From contig NZ_CP179203.1 of assembly GCF_051201625.1 (NCBI RefSeq), forward strand, positions 186,001-250,000: 64,000 bases of DNA. Direction: 5' to 3'. The stretch comes from Shimia sp051201625 (GTDB taxonomy: Bacteria > Pseudomonadota > Alphaproteobacteria > Rhodobacterales > Rhodobacteraceae). Below the pieces are notes generated by a model. That model ran no database searches. It was not told the DNA's origin and worked only from the letters and a program-made list of their open reading frames with translations. Positions within the stretch are counted from its first letter, which is position 1. The number at the start of each line of letters is the position of its first letter. Positions 54,111-63,200 of the stretch are shown one piece after another. Position numbers and translations under genes: made by a program.

Positions 54111-54560
54111 ATGGCAGACTATTTTAAAAATCCGGACGTGATTGCTAATCTGACAGATGAGCAACGTTGGGTTACGCAAGACAGTGGCACGGAACGCCCT
54201 GGTTCGGGTAAATTACTATCCAACAAGGAACCGGGAATTTATGTTGACGTAGTGTCGGGTGAACCTCTTTTTGTAAGCTCTGACAAATATGACTCTGGTT
54301 GTGGATGGCCTAGTTTCACTAAGCCGGTTCAGACTGAATATGTGACCGAACACCACGATTCAACGCATGGCATGGTTCGGATCGAAGTACGTTCAAAACA
54401 CGGTGACAGCCATTTGGGTCACGTATTTCCCGACGGCCCGTCAGATCGGGGCGGGATGAGATATTGTATCAATTCGGCTTCGCTGCGCTTTGTGCATCGT
54501 GACGATATGCAGATAGAAGGTTACGGCTCCTTTTTGGAAGAAGTGGAGGACGTCTCATGA
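54111..54560 (+). CDS. msrB: Peptide-methionine (R)-S-oxide reductase, zinc-less type
   Basis: A 149-residue reductase. The start at 54111 is fixed by TTGGAGGAAATGCGC just upstream. The GIYVDVVSGEPLF segment stands where zinc-binding MsrB proteins have CxxC, so this is the zinc-free form. The resolving cysteine is in SGCGWPSF and the catalytic cysteine in RYCINSASLRF; HLGHVFPDGP is conserved. It reduces the R epimer of methionine sulfoxide in proteins. Overlaps msrA by four bases. Confidence 0.95.
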   Translation: MADYFKNPDVIANLTDEQRWVTQDSGTERPGSGKLLSNKEPGIYVDVVSGEPLFVSSDKYDSGCGWPSFTKPVQTEYVTEHHDSTHGMVRIEVRSKHGDSHLGHVFPDGPSDRGGMRYCINSASLRFVHRDDMQIEGYGSFLEEVEDVS

Positions 54561-55057
54561 GTGAACGCGCAGTTCTAGCGGGTGGATGTTTCTGGGGTAT
54601 GCAGGATTTGATCCGAAAGATGGATGGCGTTGTGGCAACGCGCGTGGGCTATACGGGTGGTGACGTGCCAAATGCCACCTACCGAAATCATGGCAACCAT
54701 GCGGAGGGGATCGAGATTATTTTTGACCCTGCCATAATTAGCTATCGCCAGCTTCTGGAATTTTTTTTCCAAATTCATGACCCATCGACTTCGAACCGTC
54801 AGGGCAATGACCTTGGGATGTCCTACCGGTCGGCGATCTACTATGTTGACGCTGCCCAGAAGGCAACGGCGGAAGATACAATAGCTGACGTCGATGCCTC
54901 TAAGCTTTGGCCTGGTAAAGTAGTCACTGAGGTCGAACCTGCCAGCGATTTCTGGGAGGCGGAAGACTTCCACCAAGACTATCTGGAAAAGCAACCCAAC
55001 GGATACACCTGCCACTTTGTGCGCGCAGGCTGGGTCTTGCCCAAACGAAGCGCCTGA
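54557..55057 (+). CDS. msrA: Peptide-methionine (S)-S-oxide reductase
   Basis: A 166-residue reductase with the catalytic GGCFWGMQD motif at residue about 11, GYTGGDVPNATY, and FFFQIHDPSTSNRQGND with the conserved HDPT-like loop. It repairs S-methionine sulfoxide and forms a co-translated pair with msrB (ATGA overlap). Confidence 0.96.
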   Translation: MSERAVLAGGCFWGMQDLIRKMDGVVATRVGYTGGDVPNATYRNHGNHAEGIEIIFDPAIISYRQLLEFFFQIHDPSTSNRQGNDLGMSYRSAIYYVDAAQKATAEDTIADVDASKLWPGKVVTEVEPASDFWEAEDFHQDYLEKQPNGYTCHFVRAGWVLPKRSA

Positions 55058-55077
55058 ATGTTTCACGTCGCCCCGTG

Positions 55078-57084
55078 TTAGTCATAGGCAATGCGGGGGC
55101 GACCTGAGGCTTCCACCGACACCTCGGCTTCGATAAACATTTCTCGTGACTCGGCGTTTACTTTGCGTATATCGCGCTGGGCCATGATCTGAATACTCTC
55201 GGCACCCGCAACGATAGCATCTTGCCGAGCTGCTTCTGAGAGATTTGACTCGAGTGCGTCTAACGCACTGTCGAGGTCAGCGAAATCCCGTTGTTCTTTC
55301 GCCAAATGTACCCGAAACCGGCCTTCGCTTGGCACAGTCACAGTACCAGATTTCCTAATAGTGACACGTCCAACCACGGCGCCAATCGCATTAGCAACCC
55401 CGGCATGGGTTGGCAGTTCCATTTGGCATCCCAGTCGATCACCAACTGCTGGATAATACGTTGCTGCCGAAGCACCAAGCCCAATGACTGGACTGGCAAG
55501 CCCAGTATCAAGCCGTAACAGGCCACGATGCCCCTCCAAACCCTTGGACATTAAAACATGTCGGGCCAGTTGGTCTGCCGGTTGACCAAAGTCGATCTCC
55601 TCCTCGGCAAAGGCTGTTTCCAACAAGGCCAGACTGGTTTGTTCCGTCAGCTGGGCAACAATCATGCGCGCAAGTTCCGTGGCGTCGGCAGCAAGTGGAT
55701 GACCAGCGCCAGTGCGGCGACGTCCGAATAAACGTAGTGCCTTGTCTGCCGCGTCATTGTCCCAAATATTCAGCAGACCCAAAACGTGACTTGCGTCAGA
55801 GGGTGTAACCGCAGCCATTTGCACCAAGCCACGATCAATCAACCGCCTTAGCGCTTGCATTTCGACCCGCGATTTCAGCACGTCGCCCAGCGGGACAACA
55901 AGATCTGTAATACGCTCAAGTAATGAGGTTTCGCGTTGGCCAAGCCCGTCAGTCTGCGCGTTGGGGATTGTGCGCAGAAACTTCCCGTCATGCTCTCCGG
56001 GAACTGCACGACGTAATTGGGCATCCAATGCGTCATGCACGATGGTGGCGTTATCTGTAGCAATGAGAGATACTGGTAGTACCCGACTTGGCCCTAAGGT
56101 AATGCCCCCGTTTAACCCTTCGCTAACAAAATGTACCCGGCTGTCCCCGCCTAGGCCAAAGGTGCGCATTGCCACTGCTTCAACCATGGTGCGATATGGC
56201 CCAACACGCGCGCCTTCCGGGTCGATGGCAGGGCGGCCGCCACGCAGTACAGCGACATCTGTTGTGGTGCCGCCAATGTCGCTGACCACGGCCTCCATTG
56301 CCCCAGTCAACCAGTGCGCGCCCACGATCGATGCTGCAGGCCCGCTGAGAATGGTTTCTATGGGTCGCTGGCGCGCAAATTCTGCAGAAATCAGTGCACC
56401 ATCACCACGCACCACCATCAAAGGGGCGTTGATCCCAAGCTCGCCTAGCCGTACCTGTGCCCGGCTAATCAATCGTTCGATCATGCCAATTAAACGTGCG
56501 TTCAACAGGGCTGTCATCGCCCGTTTGGGTCCATTAAGTCGTGACGACAAATGGTGAGATGCGCTTACTGGGAGCCCAGTGATACTATGGATCAACTCTG
56601 TGGCGCGCTGTTCATGGGCTGGATTTCTGGTGGCAAATTGAGCGGCAACGGCAAAGCCCGAAATGCCTTCAGCATTGTGCGTCAACCATTCACGCATTGT
56701 GGTTTCATCTAAAGCCGCTCTTTCTTGGCCTAAATGGTTATGCCCCCCTGCCAAAAGTATTGCTGAATCCCCGGAAAGAGCGTCGAGCAAACCGTGTTTG
56801 TCTAGATCGCCGTCACGAAAGCCTATCAAGAAGAGTGCAACCTTGCCACCTTGTCCCTCAACCAGTGCATTGGTGGCAAGGGTGGTGGACAATGACGCCA
56901 TAACAATATCGTTTGGGCAAACTCCTGCTTCAGCAAGCACAGAAGAGACGGCGGCTCCAATTCCGTCTGCAAGATCGTGACGCGTGGTCAGTGCCTTGGC
57001 TGATGCAATTACCGCGCGCTCATCCTGAATCAGGACCGCGTCAGTGTAGGTGCCGCCTGTATCCACCCCTAAGGACAAAGCCAT
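55078..57084 (-). CDS. Hydantoinase/oxoprolinase family protein (HyuA type), without HyuB partner
   Basis: A 668-residue actin-fold protein: GVDTGGTYTDAVL at the N-terminus, SLSTTLATNALVEGQG near residue 65, and the second phosphate motif VVSDIGGTTTDVAVLRGG near residue 270. It covers Hydant_A_N plus Hydantoinase_A. ATP-dependent hydantoinases, oxoprolinases and acetone carboxylases of this group normally need a HyuB-like partner, encoded next door or fused. Here the neighbours are msrA and queG, and no hydantoinase_B domain exists in the window. Substrate unknown. Confidence 0.85.
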   Translation of the reverse strand: MALSLGVDTGGTYTDAVLIQDERAVIASAKALTTRHDLADGIGAAVSSVLAEAGVCPNDIVMASLSTTLATNALVEGQGGKVALFLIGFRDGDLDKHGLLDALSGDSAILLAGGHNHLGQERAALDETTMREWLTHNAEGISGFAVAAQFATRNPAHEQRATELIHSITGLPVSASHHLSSRLNGPKRAMTALLNARLIGMIERLISRAQVRLGELGINAPLMVVRGDGALISAEFARQRPIETILSGPAASIVGAHWLTGAMEAVVSDIGGTTTDVAVLRGGRPAIDPEGARVGPYRTMVEAVAMRTFGLGGDSRVHFVSEGLNGGITLGPSRVLPVSLIATDNATIVHDALDAQLRRAVPGEHDGKFLRTIPNAQTDGLGQRETSLLERITDLVVPLGDVLKSRVEMQALRRLIDRGLVQMAAVTPSDASHVLGLLNIWDNDAADKALRLFGRRRTGAGHPLAADATELARMIVAQLTEQTSLALLETAFAEEEIDFGQPADQLARHVLMSKGLEGHRGLLRLDTGLASPVIGLGASAATYYPAVGDRLGCQMELPTHAGVANAIGAVVGRVTIRKSGTVTVPSEGRFRVHLAKEQRDFADLDSALDALESNLSEAARQDAIVAGAESIQIMAQRDIRKVNAESREMFIEAEVSVEASGRPRIAYD

Positions 57085-57158
57085 ATAGTCCGTCTCCCTC
57101 GTTCGCGCCTAGAAAGGTAAGAGGCACTTCCAGAGCTTAATCCAACCCTTTTTGCAAA

Positions 57159-58196
57159 TCATTGTAATTGGTTCAACGCCCACTGTGCTGCATCAGCAAC
57201 CGCCGCATCCGAATCGGAGCAAAGCTCTTGCGCGACGTTAGACAGAGACTTGTCGCCAGAATTGCCAATCGCATATAATACATTGCGCACAAATCGGTCA
57301 CGCTTGATCCGCTTTATCGGAGATTTCGAAAACATGGTGCGAAATGCGCTATCATCCAGACGAGCAAGCTCGGCCAGTGGTGGTGCCAACAGATCATGGC
57401 GCGCATGATATTTCACCTCGCGGGCGGTCACGGCAAACTTGTTCCAAGGGCAGGCCGCAAGACAATCGTCGCACCCGTAAATCCGATTACCCAAAAGTGG
57501 GCGCAAAGCCACATCTACCGGGCCTTGATGTTCAATGGTCAGATACGAGATACAGCGCCGTGCATCGATCTGGTTTGGGGCAGGAAAAGCATCTGTCGGA
57601 CAAACGTCCAAACAGGCGCGACAGGATCCACAATGATCTGATTCCGCCTCATCCGCCTCCAACTCATGCGTGGTGAAAATTGATCCAATGAAAAACCAAG
57701 ATCCCAATTCTCGGCTTACAAGATTGGTGTGCTTGCCCTGCCATCCTAGCCCAGCGGCTTGGCCAAGCGGTTTTTCCGGTACTGGGGCTGTATCGACAAA
57801 AACCTTAACTTCGGTGTTGGTATCGGTTTCGGCAATCAGCCACCTTGCCAGCCTTTTTAGCCGTTTCTTCACTAGATCATGATAGTCGCAGTTTTGGGCA
57901 TAGACCGATATTGCACCTCGGTCGGTTTGGGCGTGCACCGATGTTGGATCATGATCGGGTGTGTAACTCTCTGCCAACACGATCACTGAACGTGCCTCTG
58001 GCCATAATACAGCCGGGTTGCTTCGCCAATGCGTGCGCTCCGCCAGCCATTTCATGTGGCCTTGGTACCCCTTCTCAAGAAAGCCAGCCAAACCGGCAGA
58101 CACATGCCCAACAGCATCTGGTCGGCAAACTTTTGCCAGATCAAATCCCAAGGCCTGAGCCTCGGCCACCAGTTGGGCCTTCAGGTTGTCAGCCAC
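57159..58196 (-). CDS. queG: Epoxyqueuosine reductase
   Basis: A 345-residue cobalamin- and iron-sulfur-dependent enzyme performing the last step of queuosine synthesis in tRNA. Two 4Fe-4S motifs are clear: CGSCRACLDVCPTDAF near residue 195 and CDDCLAACPWNKF near residue 245. The DUF1730 N-terminal cobalamin domain opens the protein, and a HEAT-like C-terminal segment (GDKSLSNVAQELCSDSDAAV) ends it. Confidence 0.95.
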   Translation of the reverse strand: MADNLKAQLVAEAQALGFDLAKVCRPDAVGHVSAGLAGFLEKGYQGHMKWLAERTHWRSNPAVLWPEARSVIVLAESYTPDHDPTSVHAQTDRGAISVYAQNCDYHDLVKKRLKRLARWLIAETDTNTEVKVFVDTAPVPEKPLGQAAGLGWQGKHTNLVSRELGSWFFIGSIFTTHELEADEAESDHCGSCRACLDVCPTDAFPAPNQIDARRCISYLTIEHQGPVDVALRPLLGNRIYGCDDCLAACPWNKFAVTAREVKYHARHDLLAPPLAELARLDDSAFRTMFSKSPIKRIKRDRFVRNVLYAIGNSGDKSLSNVAQELCSDSDAAVADAAQWALNQLQ

Positions 58197-58279
58197 AGGT
58201 CCGCCCTTTCTTTTTGCCGCAAATATCCATGGGACGCGTCATAATTTTAGATTGCGACCAAGGGACTGCGCCCCTTATG

Positions 58280-58945
58280 TCAGAAATCCAGGTCGGCATA
58301 ATGCGCTGGCGGTGGAAATCCTGAAATCTGATCCGCTAGGATCGAGCGAAACGCAGGCCGTGACTTAATCGTTGCATACCAGTCTTTGACCACAGCTGAT
58401 CTGTTCCAGTCCACGTCAGAAATATAGTCCAGCGCACTCAGATGCGCGGCAGCTGCAAAGTCTGCGAGTGTCATCACGTCTCCGGCAAGCCAGCGTCGAT
58501 GATCCAGCAGCCAATGCATGTAGTCGAGGTGATACTTGATCGCTTTTGCTCCGGCTTTCACATTAGAGCTGTCGGGGTAGCCAGCGCCCATTACTTTCTT
58601 ATTGACGCGCTCGTACAATAACTTTGATGTAACTTCGCTGTGGAACTTGTCATCGAACCAAGTGACAAGGCGACGGACTTCGTAACGAGCATCAGGGTCT
58701 TTTGGCAATAAAGATGGCTCTGGGTATTTCTCTTCGAGATACTCACAGATGGCTGCGCTTTCGGCCATCATCTTACCATCCATCTTCAAAACGGGCACTT
58801 TTGCTGCTGGATTTCGGCGCAGGAAATCTGGATCCTGTTCCCAGTAGCGTTCTTCGATCAGTTCGACCTCAATACGCTTCTCCGCAAGACTCAGTCTTAG
58901 TTTGCGGCAGAAGGGGGACAGAGGTACATGAAAAAGCCGGTTCAT
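58280..58945 (-). CDS. Glutathione S-transferase family protein
   Basis: A 221-residue GST. The ATG at 58945 begins MNRLFHVPLSPFCRKLRLSL, a thioredoxin-fold start with the catalytic-type serine/cysteine in SPFCRK; an in-frame ATG 60 bases upstream is less likely. KVPVLKMDGKMMAES is the glutathione-binding strand with the cis-proline and ES pair. The C-terminal helical domain has WLAGDVMTLADFAAAAHLSA. It lies 83 bases upstream of queG on the same strand; probable detoxification or thiol role. Confidence 0.9.
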   Translation of the reverse strand: MNRLFHVPLSPFCRKLRLSLAEKRIEVELIEERYWEQDPDFLRRNPAAKVPVLKMDGKMMAESAAICEYLEEKYPEPSLLPKDPDARYEVRRLVTWFDDKFHSEVTSKLLYERVNKKVMGAGYPDSSNVKAGAKAIKYHLDYMHWLLDHRRWLAGDVMTLADFAAAAHLSALDYISDVDWNRSAVVKDWYATIKSRPAFRSILADQISGFPPPAHYADLDF

Positions 58946-59267
58946 GGAAAAAACACCAATTAACGAGATCTTACCCTCAATGCCTTGCCCTGCGCAGATT
59001 TTCAATGCTCGTTTGTAATACTCGGCATTACATGTCGCTCACACAGTATTTGTCGACATAAGTTGGATAGTGTTTAGACTCCACCGTGATCATACTTGCT
59101 CATTCCGCAATTGGGGCATGGATGTAAGCCAAATTTGGGAATTATTAAAACTGTCGCGGAGCCTGTGATTAGACATATTTTCAGCCGCTAAAACCTAAAG
59201 CTTGTAGGCGCAAGGATTTGGGAATGCCTTCTCTCGAAGTTTGAATTTAATTGGGCTGTTTTCGAGT
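58946..59267. other. Gene-free stretch between the GST gene and mtgA
   Basis: About 320 bases with no supported gene, hairpin terminator or RNA. rpmF, which I recall near mtgA in relatives, is not here. Confidence 0.45.
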
Positions 59268-59981
59268 TTAGTCTGCAAAACACTTTTCGCGAGGATCTTC
59301 GTAAATCGTTGCGGCACCGTCCATGATGGCGACTGACCGACGCTGCAAGGCTGCCGTTGGTCGACTTGCCGACCGTTTCTTGGGGTTTGGTAAAACCGCT
59401 GCCAATCTGGCTGCCTGCATTGGGCTGAGAGCATTCGGTTGAACTCCGAAGTAATGCTGGGCTGCGGCCTTCACGCCAAAGACACCTTCGTCAAACTCGG
59501 CTACGTTCAGATATACCTCCAGAACTCGCTTTTTAGACCACACAAGTTCTAGCAGTGGTGTTAATAGCGCTTCGATAGATTTTCGTGCCCAGCTGCGTCC
59601 TTGCCAAAGATAAACGTTTTTAACGACTTGTTGGCTAATCGTCGAGGCGCCCCTCGCACCGCCGTCATTAAGTGCAGCACGGATCGCACTCATGTCAAAG
59701 CCCCAGTGAAGGCAGAAATTTGCGTCTTCCGCCGCCACCGCTGACCGGCGCATTACTGGCGCTATCTCGTCGATGGGCGCCCACTCGTGATCTATTTTTC
59801 CAAGGCGCCACCGTTCTGAAAGCATAGTTATTGTCGTGGGTGGATTGATTATGGAAAACAAAAAGACGGCCAAGATTATCAGTGATACAAGCAAAACGGC
59901 AGAGCGGCGAAGCCAAAAACGCGCGATCTTCATCTTTTGAAAAAACCACCCGTGCGTTTTCTGTGTCTTTTTCTTTGCCAT
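59268..59981 (-). CDS. mtgA: Monofunctional biosynthetic peptidoglycan transglycosylase
   Basis: A 237-residue inner-membrane GT51 enzyme that polymerises lipid II glycan chains. After a basic N-terminus comes one membrane helix (residues about 28-48). The catalytic glutamate motif is AVAAEDANFCLHWGFD, followed by GARGASTISQQVVKNVYLW, KRVLEVYLNVAEFDEGVFG and AARLAAVLPNP. There is no transpeptidase domain. The ATG at 59981 is the first true ATG of the frame. Confidence 0.95.
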   Translation of the reverse strand: MAKKKTQKTHGWFFQKMKIARFWLRRSAVLLVSLIILAVFLFSIINPPTTITMLSERWRLGKIDHEWAPIDEIAPVMRRSAVAAEDANFCLHWGFDMSAIRAALNDGGARGASTISQQVVKNVYLWQGRSWARKSIEALLTPLLELVWSKKRVLEVYLNVAEFDEGVFGVKAAAQHYFGVQPNALSPMQAARLAAVLPNPKKRSASRPTAALQRRSVAIMDGAATIYEDPREKCFAD

Positions 59982-59999
59982 GTACTGCACACTCCGTTC

Positions 60000-60101
60000 T
60001 CAGCGTTGCAGTAATCTGTGCTCGACGTCGGTGCAAGCTTCGCCTCGTTCGAAAAGGGCTTGCTCGTTGTCAACGTAAGGCGTTGTAATGGTATCTGCCA
60101 T
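60000..60101 (-). CDS. Candidate 33-residue small protein upstream of mtgA
   Basis: ATG at 60101 is preceded by GAGGG and follows directly after the gltB terminator. The 33-codon frame (starting MADTITTPYVDNEQALFERG and ending EHRLLQR) stops 18 bases before the mtgA ATG, so it would be the first gene of the mtgA unit. The peptide is acidic and probably helical. Too short for family recognition; coding status is judged only from the ribosome-binding site and position. Confidence 0.45.
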   Translation of the reverse strand: MADTITTPYVDNEQALFERGEACTDVEHRLLQR

Positions 60102-60110
60102 CACCAACCC

Positions 60111-60151
60111 TCAAAAAAATTGATCGGTGCGGGAAAATTTCCCGCACCGAT
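60111..60151 (-). terminator. Strong intrinsic terminator of gltB
   Basis: A perfect 14-base stem (60123-60136 with 60138-60151, core ATCGGTGCGGGAAA) is followed on the minus strand by CAATTTTTTT. It lies 107 bases after the gltB stop. Confidence 0.85.
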
Positions 60152-60257
60152 GCTGGGCTTTCGATACCCCTCATTGACACTTCGTAAGAGGTGCTTTGGT
60201 GGGCAACAGATCACCAAATCTGGATTTTGAGAGTTTTCAGAGTTCTTCCTTATGCAA

Positions 60258-63200
60258 TTACTCTGCTGGCACGGCGGCCTTCTCAGTTGTTAGTGGTGCT
60301 GGCAACCGGATGAGCATTTCCTTTGGGCAGACCTGAAGGAAGTTGGATTTTTCTACGTCCCAGTGCTGCAGAATACTTGAGGCTTTCTGACTGCCGGTTT
60401 CCTCAGAGTGGCGCTCAACAAGATGTTTCAATTGCGCTTCCCAATGATCCACCGTGACCGGGCACGTTACTAACGTTTCCATATTCATCACATTTTCAGC
60501 ATGGCCTTCCGGATCGTAAAGGTATGCCATACCGCCGGTCATACCGGCACCAAAGTTAGCACCAATCTCACCCAGAATTACTGCCACACCGCCTGTCATG
60601 TATTCACATCCGTTGCTGCCACAGCCCTCAATTACGACCTTCGCGCCCGAGTTGCGAACGGCGAAACGTTCACCGGCGCGCCCTGCTGCAAATAAATAGC
60701 CGTCTGTGGCTCCATAAAGAACAGTGTTCCCAATAATTGTATTATCAGATGCAACCAGTGGAGAAGCCATCGGCGGTCGCACGACAACGGTGCCTCCTGA
60801 TAATCCTTTTGCGACATAGTCGTTGGCATCACCGGACACTTCGATCTTGAGTCCTGGCGCCGCAAAAGCCCCTAGTGATTGTCCGGCTGAACCGGCGAGC
60901 TTCACAGTAAGGTGGTCCTCTTGGAGGGCGTTGCGCATGCCAAAATTTCGCACGATATGTGAGGATGTACGTGCGCCCACTGTACGGTGCGTATTCTGAA
61001 TTGCGTAAGATAGCTGCATTTTTTCACCATCCTCCAGGAAGCGTGCTGCATCCCGTACGATTTCTGCATCCAACGTGTTGGGTACGGGATTACGATCCTT
61101 ATCGCGGTTGTAGATGATCTCTGAGGCTCCATCGACGGTGATTAAGAGTGGATTCAGGTCAAGGTCATCCAGATGAGCAGACCCACGGCTGACCTGTGCC
61201 AATAGGTCAGCGCGGCCGATTACTTCTTCCAGGGATCGTGCGCCAATGCTGGCCAGAGTTTCACGAACTTCCTGTGCATAGAAGGTAATCAAATTCACCA
61301 CTTTGTCGGCGGATCCAGTGTATTTTGCGCGGAGGTCTTCATCCTGTGTGCAAACGCCAACTGGGCAAGTGTTACTTTGGCACTGGCGTACCATGATACA
61401 TCCCATGGCTATAAGTGCTGCTGTCCCGATGCCGTATTCTTCAGCTCCCATCATTGCTGCCATCACGATATCACGTCCTGTGCGTAAACCTCCGTCAGTC
61501 CGCAGCGTTACTCGGTCGCGCAAATTATTCATTGCAAGCACTTGGTGGGCTTCGGTTAGACCCATTTCCCAAGGTAAGCCGGCGTATTTGATAGATGTTG
61601 CAGGCGAGGCACCAGTGCCACCATTGTGACCAGATATCAGTATGATGTCTGCTTTAGCCTTAGCAACACCAGCTGCAATCGTGCCCACCCCGCTTGCAGC
61701 CACAAGTTTCACGGTCACCTTGCAACGTGGGTTGATCTGTTTAAGGTCGTAGATCAACTGCGCTAGGTCTTCTATTGAATAGATGTCGTGATGTGGTGGT
61801 GGTGAAATTAGAGTCACGCCCTTGGTTGAATGCCTCAACCTCGCAATCAAATCTGTGACCTTCATTCCTGGTAGCTGACCGCCTTCACCTGGCTTTGCTC
61901 CTTGAGCGACCTTGATTTCCAATTCTTCGCATTGGTTAAGATATTCAGCGGTCACGCCAAATCTACCGGATGCCACCTGTTTGATTTTGGCTGAAGGATT
62001 GTCACCATTTGGTTCTGGTACAAAATGGGCTGGATCTTCGCCACCTTCTCCAGAATCAGATTTGGCTCCAATGCGGTTCATCGCAACGTTCAGCGTCTTG
62101 TGTGCTTCAGGGCTTAACGCGCCCAGTGACATGCCAGGCGTTACAAAACGCTTCCGGATCGCCGTAATCGACTCTACATCTTCTATAGAAATGGGAGCTC
62201 CGAGAGCTTTAAAATCCAGAAGGTCACGCAAATGAATTGGTGGGTTTGAACGCATCTTCTTGGAATATTGCTTCCAAAGCTGGTAGGATGCCTGATTGCA
62301 CGCGGCCTGCATCATATGCATTGCTTGAGCGCCCCAAGCATGGGTCTCACCTGATTTGCGTGCCTTGTAAAAGCCACCAATTGGCAAGACATTTTGTCCG
62401 CCTAACCAACCTTGGGCGTGTATCTGTTCTGATTTCCGCTGAATGCCGCTTACGCCAATGCCTGAGATGCGGCTGGTCATACCGGGGAAGTACTCAGCGC
62501 ACATTGCGCGGCTTAGTCCAACTGCTTCAAAATTCAGACCACCGCGATAAGATGAAATCACGGAGATACCCATTTTTGCCATGATTTTAAGCAACCCTTG
62601 ATCAATGGCCTCGCGGTAGCGCGCCATATTCTCGGTCAATGTTCCTTCGGCTAGTCCGCGCTCAATTCGAAGCGCGAGCGTATCTTCGGCGAGGTAGGCA
62701 TTGACTACGGTTGCACCGGCACCGATTAGTACTGCGAAATAGTGTGGGTCAATGCATTCTGCTGAGCGGATATTTAGTGAGCAGAACGTTCTGAGGCCTT
62801 TTCGTGTTAGGTGGCTATGTACGGCGCTTGTTGCGAGAATCATTGGCATGCTGACTCTTTTTTCATTTTGCTGATCGTCACTAAGGACGATATGGCCAGC
62901 ACCGCTTCGAACGGCGTCTTCGGCTTCAGCGCGAATTCGTTCTAACCCATTGCTGAGAGCACCGTCACCGGCATTCAAATCGAAGGTACAATCAATCTGG
63001 GCAACTGTGTTTTCGAACGCTGCTAAAAGATCGTCGAACTGAGCGTTGCCAACAAACGGACTATCCAGCATCACGATCTCTGTTTGACTACCGTCCTCAT
63101 CAAGGACGTTCTTCAGGTTTCCAAACCGTGTTTTTAGGCTCATCACTCTGTATTCACGCAAGGAGTCGATTGGAGGGTTGGTTACTTGACTGAAGTTTTG

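Noticed and set aside
55961..56557. 198-codon plus-strand frame opposite the HyuA-type gene
   Set aside because: Antisense frame rich in Arg, Ser and Pro, typical of a shadow; the minus-strand gene has full domain motifs.
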